A stretch of 34,164 nt of DNA from Triangularia verruculosa (taxonomy: Eukaryota > Ascomycota > Sordariomycetes > Sordariales > Podosporaceae), in assembly GCA_033296885.1 (NCBI GenBank), contig MU864081.1, forward strand, positions 1-34,164, written 5' to 3'. This document shows positions 1 through 11,251 of this stretch, in pieces. A program made the position numbers and the translations under genes. How positions within the stretch are numbered: the first letter of the stretch is position 1; each line of letters begins with the position of its first letter. The notes under the pieces were generated by a model. The model did not search any database. It saw only the letters and a list, made by a program, of their open reading frames with translations, and had not been told where the DNA came from.

Positions 1-91
1 GCCCCCCCCCCCCCCCCCCCGCCCCCCCCCCCCCCCCCGCCCCCGCCCCCCCCCCCCCCCCCGCCCCCCCCCCGCCCCCCCCCCCCCCCCC
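1..91. other. Poly-C homopolymer tract, probable assembly artefact
   Basis: Ninety-one bases are almost pure C with a few scattered G, followed abruptly by mixed-composition sequence at 92. Nothing else in the window resembles it except the opposite end. Long C (or reverse-strand G) runs at contig ends are typical of no-signal G calls in two-colour sequencing carried into an assembly. A genuine telomere would show a short TTAGGG-type repeat, which is absent. I treat the tract as technical. Confidence 0.85.
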
Positions 92-3000
92 ACCTGGGGG
101 ACAGGATACACAACAGGAGAACCCTGGGCTGTGTGTTTGCAACACTTTTCACTGCAGGATGTTGTGAAGGAAAAAAGAAAGAAAGTAGCGATCGGCAACC
201 CCGGATTTGGATGTTCTAGAAGGGCGACGTAAGGACAGTGCTTGAAGTGTGCACTACAAGCAAGATAGGGAGGCCCCGACTGGGCGGAGGGAGAATCTAT
301 GCCCGTACTAAGGCGCAACACTGGAAAAAAGACAGAGGGCAAGATATCATGCCATCTTTTTCTTTCCGCACTTGTTTTCTAGTGTTTTCGGCCCCCCGAA
401 AATGCCAGGGGTCGTGTCACTGTTACTTTGTTTTCCAGAGACCGGGCTGATTGATGACAGCCGCCCACCTGAGATAGTCACAAGGCGGCGGGGGGAGGGG
501 GGTGGCGATGAAGCATGAACGGGAAGGCTTTTTCTTCATTGTTCTTTGGGCGGGATACGGAAGGGGCTGCCACGCCGTCGCTGAGAGATGATATGTCATC
601 ATTACCTTCCCGAAAGTAGCATGCGTTTCCTTTTCGCGCAGAGTCACGGTGGTGTTTTTGGATGGGTAACTAAGTGTACAGAGAGCTCCTGCTTCGATAA
701 CCCTCAGACCGAGCTCCACCCCAATTCTCTTTCAACATCGGAAGCTTCGCAGCTGCATCGGACAGGTGGATGGCACTCTCCGGCTCCCACAGAAGGAGGC
801 AAGATCCGGGGAAAATGTCTTGGTCTCTGCCCATGGGGGCCCTGCTTCCTTCCCCAGAGTGTCACTTGTCTATGTCTGGTCTCTCACGTTGTTCCCTCAA
901 GCCCCACTTTCCACCCACCCACTCACAAGCAGCATCACCGTCATCGCTTCTCTCCCCCTCATCTCCCTCACACTCCATCCAGAATGGTACACTACATAAT
1001 GGAGCCAGATGCTGTGTCATAGGATACGCGTATTTCGTTTTGTCCGGCGTCCCCATCGTTGCGGTTTAGGTCGTCGGGTTCGGTTAACAGGGAGGCGGTT
1101 TTCGGGCTTCCATTTCCCAATCCTTTGGTGCGAACTGGATGGGTTGCTATTTTGGGCTGTTGCTAGCTTCGCGGGCTGGCTGGTTTGGCCGAGTCAAAGA
1201 CAGGATGATGGGCCTGTGGTGCGGGGGAGAGACCGATACGGATTGACTGGGCGGCATGGCCCTTCCACGTGGGAAGAGGGTGTGATGAATGATGGCTGCG
1301 ATGACATCGATGAGGTATCACATCATACTATTCCTTCCCGTCCTTCCTCGTCATTTTCTTCGTCTTCATGTCTGCTTGTCAAATTTTCTGATGGATGTTG
1401 GCCAAGAGGCCGAGGGATGGCGGCCGTTCCGTCGCTGCAGACTTGAGCCCTTGTCAATTTGGAGGTTTGTTGACCGATCAACCAATCACCAGGTACATAC
1501 ATTCAATTCGAGCCAGACCGGCCCTGGGAGGGAATGTTTTGATGATAGCCTCTTCTAGAGCATGTCGGTTTGTCCTTGCACAGTCAGGCCGTGTATAGTT
1601 ACACACCATCTTCTTGACCACCTCCCAACGATAACATCTCTAGTTTCCTTGGTCCAGTCTATCTAAAGAGGCAGCTTGCAGAACCGAAGACGGCTGATAA
1701 TATGTTTTAACAAACGAGAATTCTCAATCAACTTTGCATATCAGTGTGCGTTGCAGTAGGAATCGGCTGGGCCTAGGCTGGGCTGTGTAGGTCGACCCCC
1801 ACGCAATGCATGCTGGTCTCTAGCTGGTCAAGTATCAGGTACTTTGACCTGCCAAAGGCACGATGTCTCGCTCAGGTTACTCCAAGTCCTAGAGTCGTAA
1901 ACGCGCATTCAGTTCACGCAGCCAGGAACAATGACGCCTGCTTGCCCAGTCTCAGGAGGTTAACGAAGCTAAGAAAGTGAAGGCATCACGAACATCACTA
2001 TTTGCCATCCACCACAGCCAACCATATGTGCACACACCTACACACGCAAGCCAGAAAGCAGTTCCAAGCAAATGCCGCTAGCACGTTATCCCACTTGGCA
2101 CTTGGCCCTACTGCACAGTATTGCTTGGCTATGTGGCTTGCTGGCTTGCTGTAGTTCGTCCACGAGTTATCGCGATGGGGGAAGGAGAAGTGCTCCAATG
2201 AGAGGTGCAACCGGTTGGGCCCGATCAACAACACACATTGAGGTCCGAGCGGAGCAGTGAACGATAGAGCAAGAAGAGGAGTGACGCCACAGGCTGCACA
2301 TCACACACCCTCTTCAATCTAGATAGATGAGGGTAAAGATGGAGTCCAACAGGTGAAAAATGCAAACTAGTGAAGAGAACCCTGTGGAATCTCAATATTC
2401 CGGAGGCGGAGAGTGGTGGAGGGCCGATTCAGGTTGGGCTGTTAAGCTCCGTGTTGAAAGTGACATCAGGGGTGCAAGGTAGGGTAGCTGGTGGTTACCA
2501 CACTCCTTTTATCTCCTTTTCTTTCACCAAGATATCCAATCAGGCTTGACCATTGCCAACTGAGATAGAGATAATGGCACGTGGGAATCAAGAAATGGAG
2601 GAACTCCCGCTGCGCACTCACGGTTGCCAAGCATAAAATTGCGAGTACATTATGCCGGCCAAAATTTCGAGTGTGACACCACAGTGAATGCCTGGCGACA
2701 GCCCCTGAATACCCCTTAAATACCAAACAAACATAACAGAAAGTGGCTTCGGAAAGAGAATGTTGTATGAAAGGTGAAAGATGGAATTGAACCTTTGGAA
2801 TAGAATAGATATTGCTCTCAAATCAAGTTCAGCCAAATTCTTCGGAATGATGAGTAGCAGCTCAAATCGGACGGCCCCAAGTTTATAGCAACTTAGCCCT
2901 CCTGTGCAAGTTTGACTGCATCCTCGAAAGCCTTCAGGAATCCAACAGCAACAATGATCCGAGAAGGGACTTTCACACAAGACCGACATGAAGGTTAACT

Positions 3001-3387
3001 GATGAAACAAACTAGCTGTCAAAGACACACTGCTGTGAAAAATGCAAACAAACCACGCGTAATCTTTCTCCTTTCCAGAGCCCGCTGACTGCAAAACCAG
3101 CAGTCCCGACTTCAGTTTCACCCCTGTGGCCCCTCAGTTCCAAACATTCAGTGACCCCAGCACAGAGACAAGAAATTTGCACGGTGGCCAGTCTCTCTCC
3201 AGCGCACTGTCCAACAACCATACCACAATGCTTCCATCCATTCAGGTATCCAGCTTATTCTATCTCCGATCAGCCTTATCCTCTCAAACCATCATCTCCT
3301 CCAAGACCAGCTCCTTCATTCACCCATGAAACCTGTTCTATGACAACATCATATTTGACACACGACTCCTCCTCTCCCAGAGATGGG
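92..3387. other. Left flank without a supported gene
   Basis: About 3.3 kb of roughly balanced composition. Open frames up to 167 codons occur on both strands (for example 2618-3121 minus), but none shows sustained third-position bias, a splice-linked extension or a recognisable motif. The stretch 700-1000 is strongly pyrimidine-rich on the plus strand, which alone keeps several frames open. The part from about 3130 is probably the promoter of the small gene at 3523. I see no RNA gene or mobile element. Confidence 0.5.
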
Positions 3388-3408
3388 TATAAATATATAT
3401 ATATATAT
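3388..3408 (+). promoter_or_regulatory. TA microsatellite serving as TATA box
   Basis: A TATAAA core at 3388 runs directly into an (AT)n microsatellite ending at 3408. It lies about 115 bp upstream of the ATG at 3523, and the intervening leader is rich in A and C. The spacing and context fit a fungal core promoter. Repeat-length variation here could alter promoter strength, which is inference. Confidence 0.5.
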
Positions 3409-3465
3409 CCCCCTCACCTTGCAAGTAAAACGACACTCCCAGAAGACGCGATACGACAAACACAA

Positions 3466-3480
3466 ACACACACACACACT
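3466..3480. repeat. (CA)n microsatellite in the 5' leader
   Basis: A short perfect CA dinucleotide run, preceded by imperfect CAAACA units. It lies between the TATA-like box and the ATG of the small gene at 3523, so it is probably transcribed as 5' untranslated leader. Confidence 0.6.
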
Positions 3481-3522
3481 CATAAGCCCCCAAAAGCAAA
3501 AAAAGACCAGAGCTCCTCAAAA

Positions 3523-3786
3523 ATGCCTGCTGACCCCAAGACGACCGATCCCACAACCAATGACCCCGAGCCTGACACTGAAGCACTGCGCAACGCAAAA
3601 AATGAGGCCGCACTCAAAATGGCAACCGACAGAGTACACATGTCAAAGGTCACACAGAAAGATACGATAACGTTGGTCCAAAAACTTTTAGACGTCAGCA
3701 AACCAAAGGAAGAAAAGAAAATGATTGACCAGCATGTGACGACAGTCCTCCATTTGGTGGCCTGTTATCGCCGGGCTGGGAAATAG
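3523..3786 (+). CDS. Small hydrophilic hypothetical protein, 87 aa
   Basis: I do not recognise this protein. It is an intronless frame of 87 codons starting MPADPKTTDPTTNDPEPD, with a Pro/Asp/Thr-rich and probably disordered first 20 residues. The rest is Lys/Glu-rich and helix-prone and ends in ACYRRAGK. It has no signal peptide, membrane segment or cysteine pair. The ATG at 3523 was chosen because it has a good context (AAAAATGCC) and lies downstream of the TATA box at 3388-3408. The same frame is open upstream to 3151, but that part reads through the TATA and CA repeats and is leader. It converges on the karyopherin gene, with 732 bp between the two stops. AATAAA at 4155-4160 is a possible poly(A) signal. 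Homologues would be needed to confirm that it is translated. Confidence 0.5.
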   Translation: MPADPKTTDPTTNDPEPDTEALRNAKNEAALKMATDRVHMSKVTQKDTITLVQKLLDVSKPKEEKKMIDQHVTTVLHLVACYRRAGK

Positions 3787-4518
3787 GCCAGGCAGGAACG
3801 TTTTGGTGACGCTTTGTTGCTTTTGAGAGCTATCGCGCTGGCCGCGAAGACACCAGTGTTTTGTGAGACTCTTCTGTATTCAGAAGACCTAGTATGCAAG
3901 TTAGTCTTTTATCAATATGAGTTCGCACAACAAGAAACTAAGAGTTTGATTATTTTTTTGACTTTGTATTCAGCTACCTTAGCATCAATGTGTATGGGCG
4001 CTAGTCTAATCTTTTGCTCGTGATCTTCTTTTGACCCCCTAACCGTGTCACCTTTTGCTCCTGAACCTGTCCGCTGAATAAGGGGGAATGTGTGGGGAAG
4101 AATGGTGATGGGGAATTGTGAAGGGGAATTGGGTGGGAGTTAGGGGCAGTGACAAATAAAAACAACAGCAAATCCTCATGAAAGTAGAAGCCAACCGAAG
4201 CCTCTCCCCTATAAATCATCTATCCCCAAGGCGCCGTATCGTAAATGCCCTCACTATACGCAGCGCCCTGCCCTGCTGAACAATCAGTTCATATATGCAG
4301 GCAGACCGCTTAGCCAAATTTTCATGCTGCCCTCAACGGGACCACACCAATCCTGTATAGGGAGCTAATGAACCTGGCTATAGCTTTCATCGATTTCTGC
4401 ATCTCCAAGTCATCATGGAGACAGAAAGGGTGCCCCAGAGTTTTCTGAACACTTAGTGGCGTGATCGCCAAGTATGCCCGGGGTCTCGGAGTGGCGGCAA
4501 TGGATAATAACGTGAGCC
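3787..4518. other. Convergent intergenic region (3' ends of two genes)
   Basis: This interval between the stop of the small plus-strand gene and the stop of the minus-strand karyopherin should hold both 3' untranslated regions. T-rich stretches at about 3930-3960 and an AATAAA at 4155-4160 could belong to the plus-strand transcript. No coding sequence is supported. Confidence 0.5.
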
Positions 4519-7500
4519 CTAACTCGTACCATTCATACCTCCGCCCTGGGCCGCAGCCTGCTGTACCATGACAGCTTGTACTTCGGCCTGCTGGCAAACA
4601 TTGGCAATGATTGCTTGCTCATCGGCTGTGAGTTGTGTAGTAAGAGTGGTGTAGAACTGGGGCTGCTCTTGCTGAAGTTCTGTGGAATAAGTCAGCCAAC
4701 CGTGGGGCATTGTTTGTTGACAAGATTGCCCAAACGTACTGTGAAGAGATACATGGAATGTCATGTATGGGTCGATCTTGTCCAGGGGAGACTCCAAAAG
4801 CACGCTGTCCTCCCCCAGGTCGTCGTCAGAGACCTCGGCCTCGGCAGACTGGAACTTTTGTGCCTGATGTTCAACTTGATTAGCATTTTCCGCAGCCAAC
4901 TCCATTTCCCATGCGAAAGAAGCATCTTACCTCCTCATTCAAGAAGTCGAGATACGCAGTGCTCTCGTCCTTTCCTTCGCTGTGTTCGCCCTCAACACCC
5001 TCGCCTTCTTCCCATTGCGCACCGTCGTCATCCCAGTCCTCGTCCTCGTCATAGTAGGTAGAACTGTCGAGATGGAAGTCATCCTTGAGCGCGTCTTCGC
5101 GATCTATGTATATTGTCAGCCACCGAAAAAGCTGCGGCTGCAACAAGTTCCAACTTACTTTTCATGGCAGTAGGAAGGGTGCTAAAAAGAACCGTGATAC
5201 CCTGAACAGCAGTTAGTATTCATGACTTTATTCGCTGTATGCGCTCGAATCTGAACTGAACTTGCCTTGAGAAGTCTAGGCCAGCCCACCGCAACGCTTG
5301 TTGGGATCTGTTCACTAGGAATGGTGAGAAGCGCAACAATAGCCATGATGCACAGCTTCTTGTCGTGTACACGGGTGAATGACTCCATACTACCGAACCA
5401 GAGGCTGAAGAACTTGTTAGTCCAGCCTGATGTCTCCAGAATATGGAGCGTAAGGACGGGGTTGTAGTAGATGGCGTTGATGACCATCTCCATGAGGTGA
5501 ATTTTGTACGACTTGATCTTGACCTCCTGTGCGCTCAAAACACCCATGGCAATGGTAACGAAGCCATGGACGCAGTTGTCGATGTGGCCACGGAGACTGA
5601 GCATCATGGCTTCGGCAAGCTTGCAAGCGCAGATGCGGTCAACACCTCCAACCTTGTTGTCCACAAACATATCCGAAACCATCGAGAACAACGCCTGAAC
5701 ATATTGAGGGTTCTGAATAAGTTGAGGAGCCCCGAACTGAACAAAGTTGTCCAACGCAGGGAGCATATCCTCAAGGTACAACTCAGCACCCGACTTGAAG
5801 GTGGCATGGACGAGTTCAAATGCCTGCCACATAATGGGGGAAATCTGCTTGGCGGCGAAAGTGCAGCTGTCAATGATCTCAAACACTTCGTTGTACAGGT
5901 CGTAGAGCTTGTTCCGAAGCGTGATCTCGATAACAGGCATGAGCACTCCCTCAATATGCAGAAGAACATCGGGTGAGCTCTCGAGGGTCAGGATCAGTGT
6001 GCCAATGGTCTGCAACACTCCCAAAGCAGTGATGCTCTTGTCGTCCAGATAATCACCATACTCGTTGTCAAGATCATCGCGCTGTTGGTTGTTCTCCAGC
6101 AGTTCTCGCACAATGCGCAGGTATGTGTCGCGGAGCTGCTCACTAAGCGCCACAGCGAAGGGTGTGAGCTCTGCAGCGAACACCTCCACAAAATCTTCCA
6201 TAACATTGGCCAGCGCGTCAATGTCAGCCTCGTTGGCCAACTTGAGAAGCTGTTGCATAATTGTAGGGATGCTTGACTGCATGCTGGTTCTGATAACATC
6301 ATGTCTGATCAAGGGCTGCAAAGCAAGAGCCGCGGTCACGCGAACCGGAAGCTTGGGGTCCGCCATGCAATCCAGAATGTGACGGTACACGGTCAAGAGG
6401 TTGTTCTGATCCTTGAAGTTCAGTTGCTCAAACTTCTCCACGGTATCGCAGGCGCGGGCCCGAAGGTAGCCCTGTTCGTTGTTGAAGTCGGGGAACACGA
6501 AGCGAACAAGGAAGTATTCCACCTGATCGGCAATGGGGGACTTCTTCCCCAGGATAACTGGAGCGAGAGTCCCAATCATGCGCAGCGCACCCTCCTTGGC
6601 AATATGATTCTTCTTGTCTGGCTCAGACTGCTCATACTGGGTGACAACTTCGTTGATGAACTTGAGAATCTCGAACGTCTGCTTTCTCCGCGCCTTGGTC
6701 AAAGTGACCAAGAAATTCGTGGCAGAAACATCTGGGGCAGAGACTTCCTCGTAGAAGTTGAGCTTGCGGTGCAAGTACTCCTCGGGCTCTTCCTCAAACT
6801 TCTCGAGGTCCTCTTCGCTGAGGCAGAGAACCGGGAAAATAAAGTGAGTGACCAAGTTAGTGAGGTGAGGCTTGAGATGTGCCCACATCTCCTTGGGACG
6901 GATGCACTCGTCCAGGAACACAATTGTATATGAGAGGCAGGGCCTGCTAAGCCAGCTGCCCTTGGAAACCCATTTATCAATCTCTGCGAGGTAATGCTGC
7001 AGAATCTCTGGCGCAACTTGGGCTGTGAAGTCCTTGGCAAATCTTTTCTGATCGTCGTTCGCGCTATCCAGAAGCGAGTTTGGGTTACCGTGTCTATGAG
7101 CGCCTGTTAGCTATCGAGCAGGACAAATTTGGTTTCTTGCGCCGTCGATCCTTACCTGATATACAAGCGGTTCAAGTTGAAGTACGCCCACTTCTTCGCC
7201 TTCCACCAGTGGTGGCGCTCCCGTTCTAGGGGGTCTTCCTGCTGCATGGCAGTCGCAGGAATAGCCTTGGAAACAGTCTGCAGGAAGATAGTGCACCATG
7301 CAAGATTGACCTCGAGCTTGCGGAGATAATCGGAGAGTTCGAGCTACGGCTGGAATCAGTATTCCTCAACAATCTCGACTTTGGTGTCCCCGCAATACAT
7401 ACCCAAGTGGCGTGCTTATAGGACTTTAGTGCGATGTGCAGCATCTCACCAGCCTCGTCACTCTCTTCCTTCACCAACTCTTGGCATACTTGCAAAAGTC

Positions 7501-8287
7501 TAGGGAAACTGGCCTCAACAATCCTGTCAAACGGGGCCCTGGTATCGCCCTCTGGCGACTTAAACCTGTAAGTCCGGCAGATGGCGAGAAGACATTGAAG
7601 ACCGGCCATGACGGAAGCTGGGTTGTTCGTGTTCAACAGCTGAATGGTGTAATCCATAAAGTTGGGCCATGACTGGGGAAAGTCGAAATGGAGGATTCGC
7701 TGGAGGACGGGCACCAGCTGCTGTCTCACCCGGGCTGGGGAGCCGGCGAGGACAGGCAGCAGTCGCTCCCGGAAGCGCACCTTCGCATCCTCGGGTATTA
7801 CTGAGGTGGTCGTGATGTGTTCTGAACGCTCCCATGCGCGGTTGACGCGGTTCTTGAGGTAGATAGCAGCTGAAAAACGAGTAAGTATCTGTATTCATCG
7901 AGATAGATGGTTCGGGGAACAATCGGGGCAGTCGTACTTGGAAGCTGCAGGTTGACATTCTGCTCGGAAGACACAAGGTCAAGGAGGATATCTGTGAAAT
8001 TGGGTTGGTCCTCAGCCTGTAGCCAACAAGGGAAGGTTAGCGAACAACCACATGTATGCGCACAGGGACGGGCTGGTTGAAAGGTGCCATTGTTGGTATT
8101 GTTGTCTGGCGTGATGGGGAAAGGAGGGCCTTCACGCCGACACCTGGAGGCCAACGTGGGTGCGGCGGCGGCAGTCACCGTGGTGATAACAACATACCTG
8201 TTTCAGTTGGAGCTCAGCCTGCCTTCGCACATCAGCGTCGGCATCGAGAGTAGCAACGATGAACGATCTGATTGCGGTGGCGTCCAT
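4519..8287 (-). CDS. nmd5: Importin-beta family karyopherin (Nmd5/Sxm1, importin-7/8 type)
   Basis: Nuclear import receptor of the importin-7/8 group (yeast Nmd5/Kap119 and Sxm1/Kap108), which carries cargo through nuclear pores under RanGTP control. The model has eight exons on the minus strand: 8287-8198, 8016-7938, 7869-7403, 7343-7156, 7093-5266, 5201-5159, 5103-4931 and 4863-4519, giving about 1070 aa, as expected for the family. The N-terminus (MDATAIRSFIVATLDADADV) opens an importin-beta N-terminal domain followed by TAIYLKNRVNRAWERSEH; the body is HEAT-repeat helices. An acidic stretch at about residues 915-945 (DEDEDWDDDGAQWEEGEG) is typical of importin-7/8 C-termini. All junctions keep frame. 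Intron 5 (5265-5202) uses a GC donor and exon 6 is only 43 nt. Whether it is the Nmd5 or the Sxm1 counterpart cannot be decided by eye. Confidence 0.92.
5202..5265 (-). other. GC-AG intron in the karyopherin gene
   Basis: The exon ends CTCAAG and the intron begins GCAAGT and ends CTGTTCAG, with a TACTAAC-like branch site just upstream of the acceptor. Apart from the second base, the donor matches the strong AAG|GYAAGT consensus. Using the nearby GT three bases into the intron would shift the frame and hit a stop in the next exon. Only the GC donor joins WPRLLK to GITVLFSTLP, the expected family continuity. Confidence 0.85.
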
Positions 8288-8566
8288 ATTGGGCAGCGTG
8301 AATGATGTACTATCGCATCAACAGCCCGTCCCGGGACAGCTATGGTTGTGGCGGGCAGAAAAGGCAGAAAAATGACACGGGCGGAAAGCCGAAATGGATG
8401 TTGTAGTCGAGGGCCAAGCTAAAAAAAATTTGGGCCAAAATCTGGGTTGCAACAGAGGTCAACAGGACCCCGATATGGCGGGGCTAGAAGTGAAGAGGGT
8501 TCACGCTGTGTATCCTCAGGCGCTGTCACTGTCAGAACAGCCGTCCGTCACCCACAACCTTGGTCC

Positions 8567-8596
8567 GTGCCTGTGCCTGGTGTGCCTGTGCCTGGT
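8567..8596. repeat. 15-bp direct tandem duplication
   Basis: The unit GTGCCTGTGCCTGGT occurs twice in perfect head-to-tail order. It lies about 280 bp upstream of the karyopherin start codon. It looks like a simple slippage duplication. Confidence 0.75.
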
Positions 8597-9083
8597 GAAT
8601 ATCTGGGATTCGGTAGATTCGACGACGGAGGTAGAGAGATGCTGAAACCATAATTCTTTCCTTCTGTGTGTCCGTCTCAAGCGTCCCTGTTGGCGAGAAA
8701 TGTAGCCGGGGACGTTTCAAAGCGGTTAAGTTTCGTCGAATTGGGATTTGCAAATGACGGGTGAGCTATTCTAGGTATTTTGATTTGGTGCGCTGCACCA
8801 ACAACTGCTAACCCTCTATTAGACGCCACTGCTGCTAGGCCAGAGCAATACTCTGCTGCGGGCTCATTGTGAGTCCATTTTTTGCCTTCCCAATTCACAT
8901 CAATCTTGCTCTTGGAGAACTCTGGTTTGGATTTGACGAATAATTGCTGGCCCAGCAGCCATTGCTTGCTCTGTCTGCCGTGACACCATCCATCTTCTCG
9001 AACGCCTGCACTGCACGCCCACAAACTATTACGCTGGATAGAGGTGTTAGTCTTCCAGGTTCCCCTCATGAGCCCCAAACACA

Positions 9084-9111
9084 CATGTATCGGCAACCAT
9101 GTATCGGCAAC
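9084..9111. repeat. 14-bp direct tandem duplication
   Basis: The unit CATGTATCGGCAAC occurs twice in perfect head-to-tail order. No coding frame is associated with it. Confidence 0.75.
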
Positions 9112-10723
9112 AAACTCAGCAAACCTAAGTGCTTGGTGTGGTGAGGCCCTCACATATGGCTCTTGGCGCTCGTGATCCGATAAGTAGATACCCCGCCATC
9201 TTACTATTTTATCGGCCCAGATGCAACGGATATCTCCCTTTCAGTTCAGAGTCCTCTCATGGCTACCAGACACACTCCCACTGTACTACTTTCCTCTTCG
9301 GCCCTTGTTATCCCATCTTTTACTACCCCTCTCCTCTTCAACTCTTCGCGGAAGAGGATGCCAGGCTTGCCAAGAAAGGGCAAAGCAACGGAGGGGCCGC
9401 CATGTCCGCAAAGGCGGTGAAGTCGTCGACTCAATAACCCAGTGTCCCGCCAATCATTCGCACCTTGGGTTCAACCCCTCCCTGCCCCTCCATCCAAGCA
9501 GAATGGCACATGATCCACTTCCTCCTTTTCCCCTCCATTCATTCCCCGCCATTTTGCTTGATGAAGAAGGCTGAGTGGAGTTCATCCAGGGCTCGGGCTT
9601 TTGTGACAACAACACAACTACAGATCATCAAAACACTTAGATTCAGATGATACTCTTCTTGAATACTTGTGAGAAGAGAACCTCACCGGGCGCGTGGACG
9701 GGACTTGGGGTGGACCAATCTCCTGCTGTTGGCCATGGCCGGAAAACGCACAGAAACCCCCCATGTTTCAAGAATCCTCACAAACAAACAAACCACCCGC
9801 CGAGGGGTCACCGAAGTTCCGACTTCCGTCAGACACTGAGCAGAAGCACAAAGGGTTGTCCTTGAACTCCAAAGTCTTGGAAGTATTGAGCCCCCCCACC
9901 AAGCCCTTCACCCGATTTCCTACCGCGTCATAAACCCCGTTATGAGGCCCCTAAAATGTCCCCATCTAAATTGACGCCCAACCCCCAACCACCACCTGAT
10001 AGTGACTTATCCATATATGCAGTAGCGGCATTGACGTGATCGCCCGACAGGAGGCTCTCGATCACCAGCACTGCGGATTTGCTCTGGAGGGTGGAATCCT
10101 CCCCTCTCAGGATGGTCTCCCTCTGGTGAGATTCCACTTTGTCTGTTCAACATCTCGTGTACCCAAGGCCGACCACAAAAACCACTAACCTCAGTCCATC
10201 AAGATTATCATTTAGAACCAAATTCTGGGAATTCAGAATCCCCAACAGTCACGGTGGAGAAACATGTTCCCGCCCAACGTGGAGCCAGAGGCGAAAAGCT
10301 CCGGTGTCTGCTAGTAGGCGCCGAATGTCAACCAACATGTAAGAAAGGGGGCGCCGGATTCCATCCATACCAGGGTTTCACGAAGGCCCTGCCTGCCCCG
10401 GGTTACCTAATAAGCCATTTACTGCACTTCAAGTGGAAATCAGGTACCTGCATGACAGGTCCAGCCTCCCTTCAACCAAGAAGCGGATCACAACTACTCA
10501 CCAACAGAAGAAAACCATCCATGCCACGTGCTTCGAAACTCCATAATTGAGGAACTGACAAAAGTCCACATGTGGCTTCTGGTTTTGGCAAGATAGGTAG
10601 CAAGATGTCATTGTGCATTCTACATGACCTAGCATACTCCTTTCGTGTGCGCGGAAAGACTCGTCAAAGACACATTCCCAAAGGTAGGTCGTGCCAAAAC
10701 CGGAGTAACATCCCTTCTTCGAA

Positions 10724-10731
10724 TATAAAAG
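10724..10731 (+). promoter_or_regulatory. TATA box of a possible small transcription unit
   Basis: TATAAAAG is followed by about 180 bp of A/C-rich sequence up to an ATG at 10909. This box-to-ATG distance is close to that seen for the small genes at 24315, 25602 and 31374. The downstream gene is uncertain, so the promoter is too. Confidence 0.3.
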
Positions 10732-10908
10732 TAAAAGACCGAGTGTTCGTTTTCTACTCAACCCTACCTACCGTAAACTTGACACACTGCAACGCACCCT
10801 ACCATAGGTAGACAAAAAACCTCTGGTATCTAAACAGCAAGGACAACTGCCGAAACACATTTTTTTTCACAACCGCAGTTCAACATCAAACCCCCGTTCC
10901 TCCCGGAC

Positions 10909-11091
10909 ATGACGTTCTTATCTAGCAGAGAGAAAATATACAAGAAAGGAGAAAGACACCACCAATCTATCAACCGTCTGCTTGCCTGCCTCTTCCCAGA
11001 AGCACATCTCCAAAGCCACCAAGTGCCACCTCAGAACATCTACCACACCCGACCGACTTTCACTTCCCCTACCCGTCTCGCCAAACCATAA
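10909..11091 (+). CDS. Candidate small protein or upstream ORF, 60 aa
   Basis: Not recognised. The frame begins MTFLSSREKIYKKGERHHQS and ends PTRLAKP. It lies 185 bp downstream of TATAAAAG, and its ATG follows a C/A-rich leader ending in CTCCCGGAC. The second half uses mostly C/T third positions, as real genes in this window do, but the region is C-rich overall, so that is weak. It could instead be an upstream ORF: a second ATG at 11236 opens MKKKKRAESCVKKKPVTR, and a GTGAGA donor right after it could pair with an acceptor (ACTTTCCAG) near 11390. No domain or motif supports either reading. Confidence 0.22.
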   Translation: MTFLSSREKIYKKGERHHQSINRLLACLFPEAHLQSHQVPPQNIYHTRPTFTSPTRLAKP

Positions 11092-11251
11092 AGCCTCTGT
11101 GCCCAGCCACCTCACGCCACGGGTAGATACTTCGATACCCTACTTATTTACACAAGTATCAGGACTAGATCCCACCAAGATACTCGATGCCAAATGCGTG
11201 AAGTCAGTCCCTACTCGCTTCTATTAACAATTGACATGAAAAAAAAAAAAA

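Larger units (their letters stand above)
8288..10723. other. Intergenic: karyopherin promoter and non-coding sequence
   Basis: The first few hundred bases should hold the karyopherin promoter and leader. There are two small tandem duplications: a 15-bp unit twice at 8567-8596 and a 14-bp unit twice at 9084-9111. The segment 9200-9600 is pyrimidine-rich and open in all three plus frames, which is the signature of a CT-rich leader rather than a gene. No supported coding sequence. Confidence 0.5.

Noticed and set aside
2618..3121. 167-codon minus-strand frame
   Set aside because: About one frame of this length is expected by chance in a 34 kb window, the codon bias does not match the confirmed genes, and there is no motif or splice extension.
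9258..9437. Overlapping small plus-strand ORFs (for example starting MATRHTPT)
   Set aside because: All three plus frames are open here because of CT-rich composition; there is no frame-specific bias or splice continuation.
9468..9480. GGTTCAA element resembling a tRNA B box; similar GGTTCGAA at 30800
   Set aside because: Flanking bases do not form a T stem, and no A box or acceptor stem is found at the right distance.
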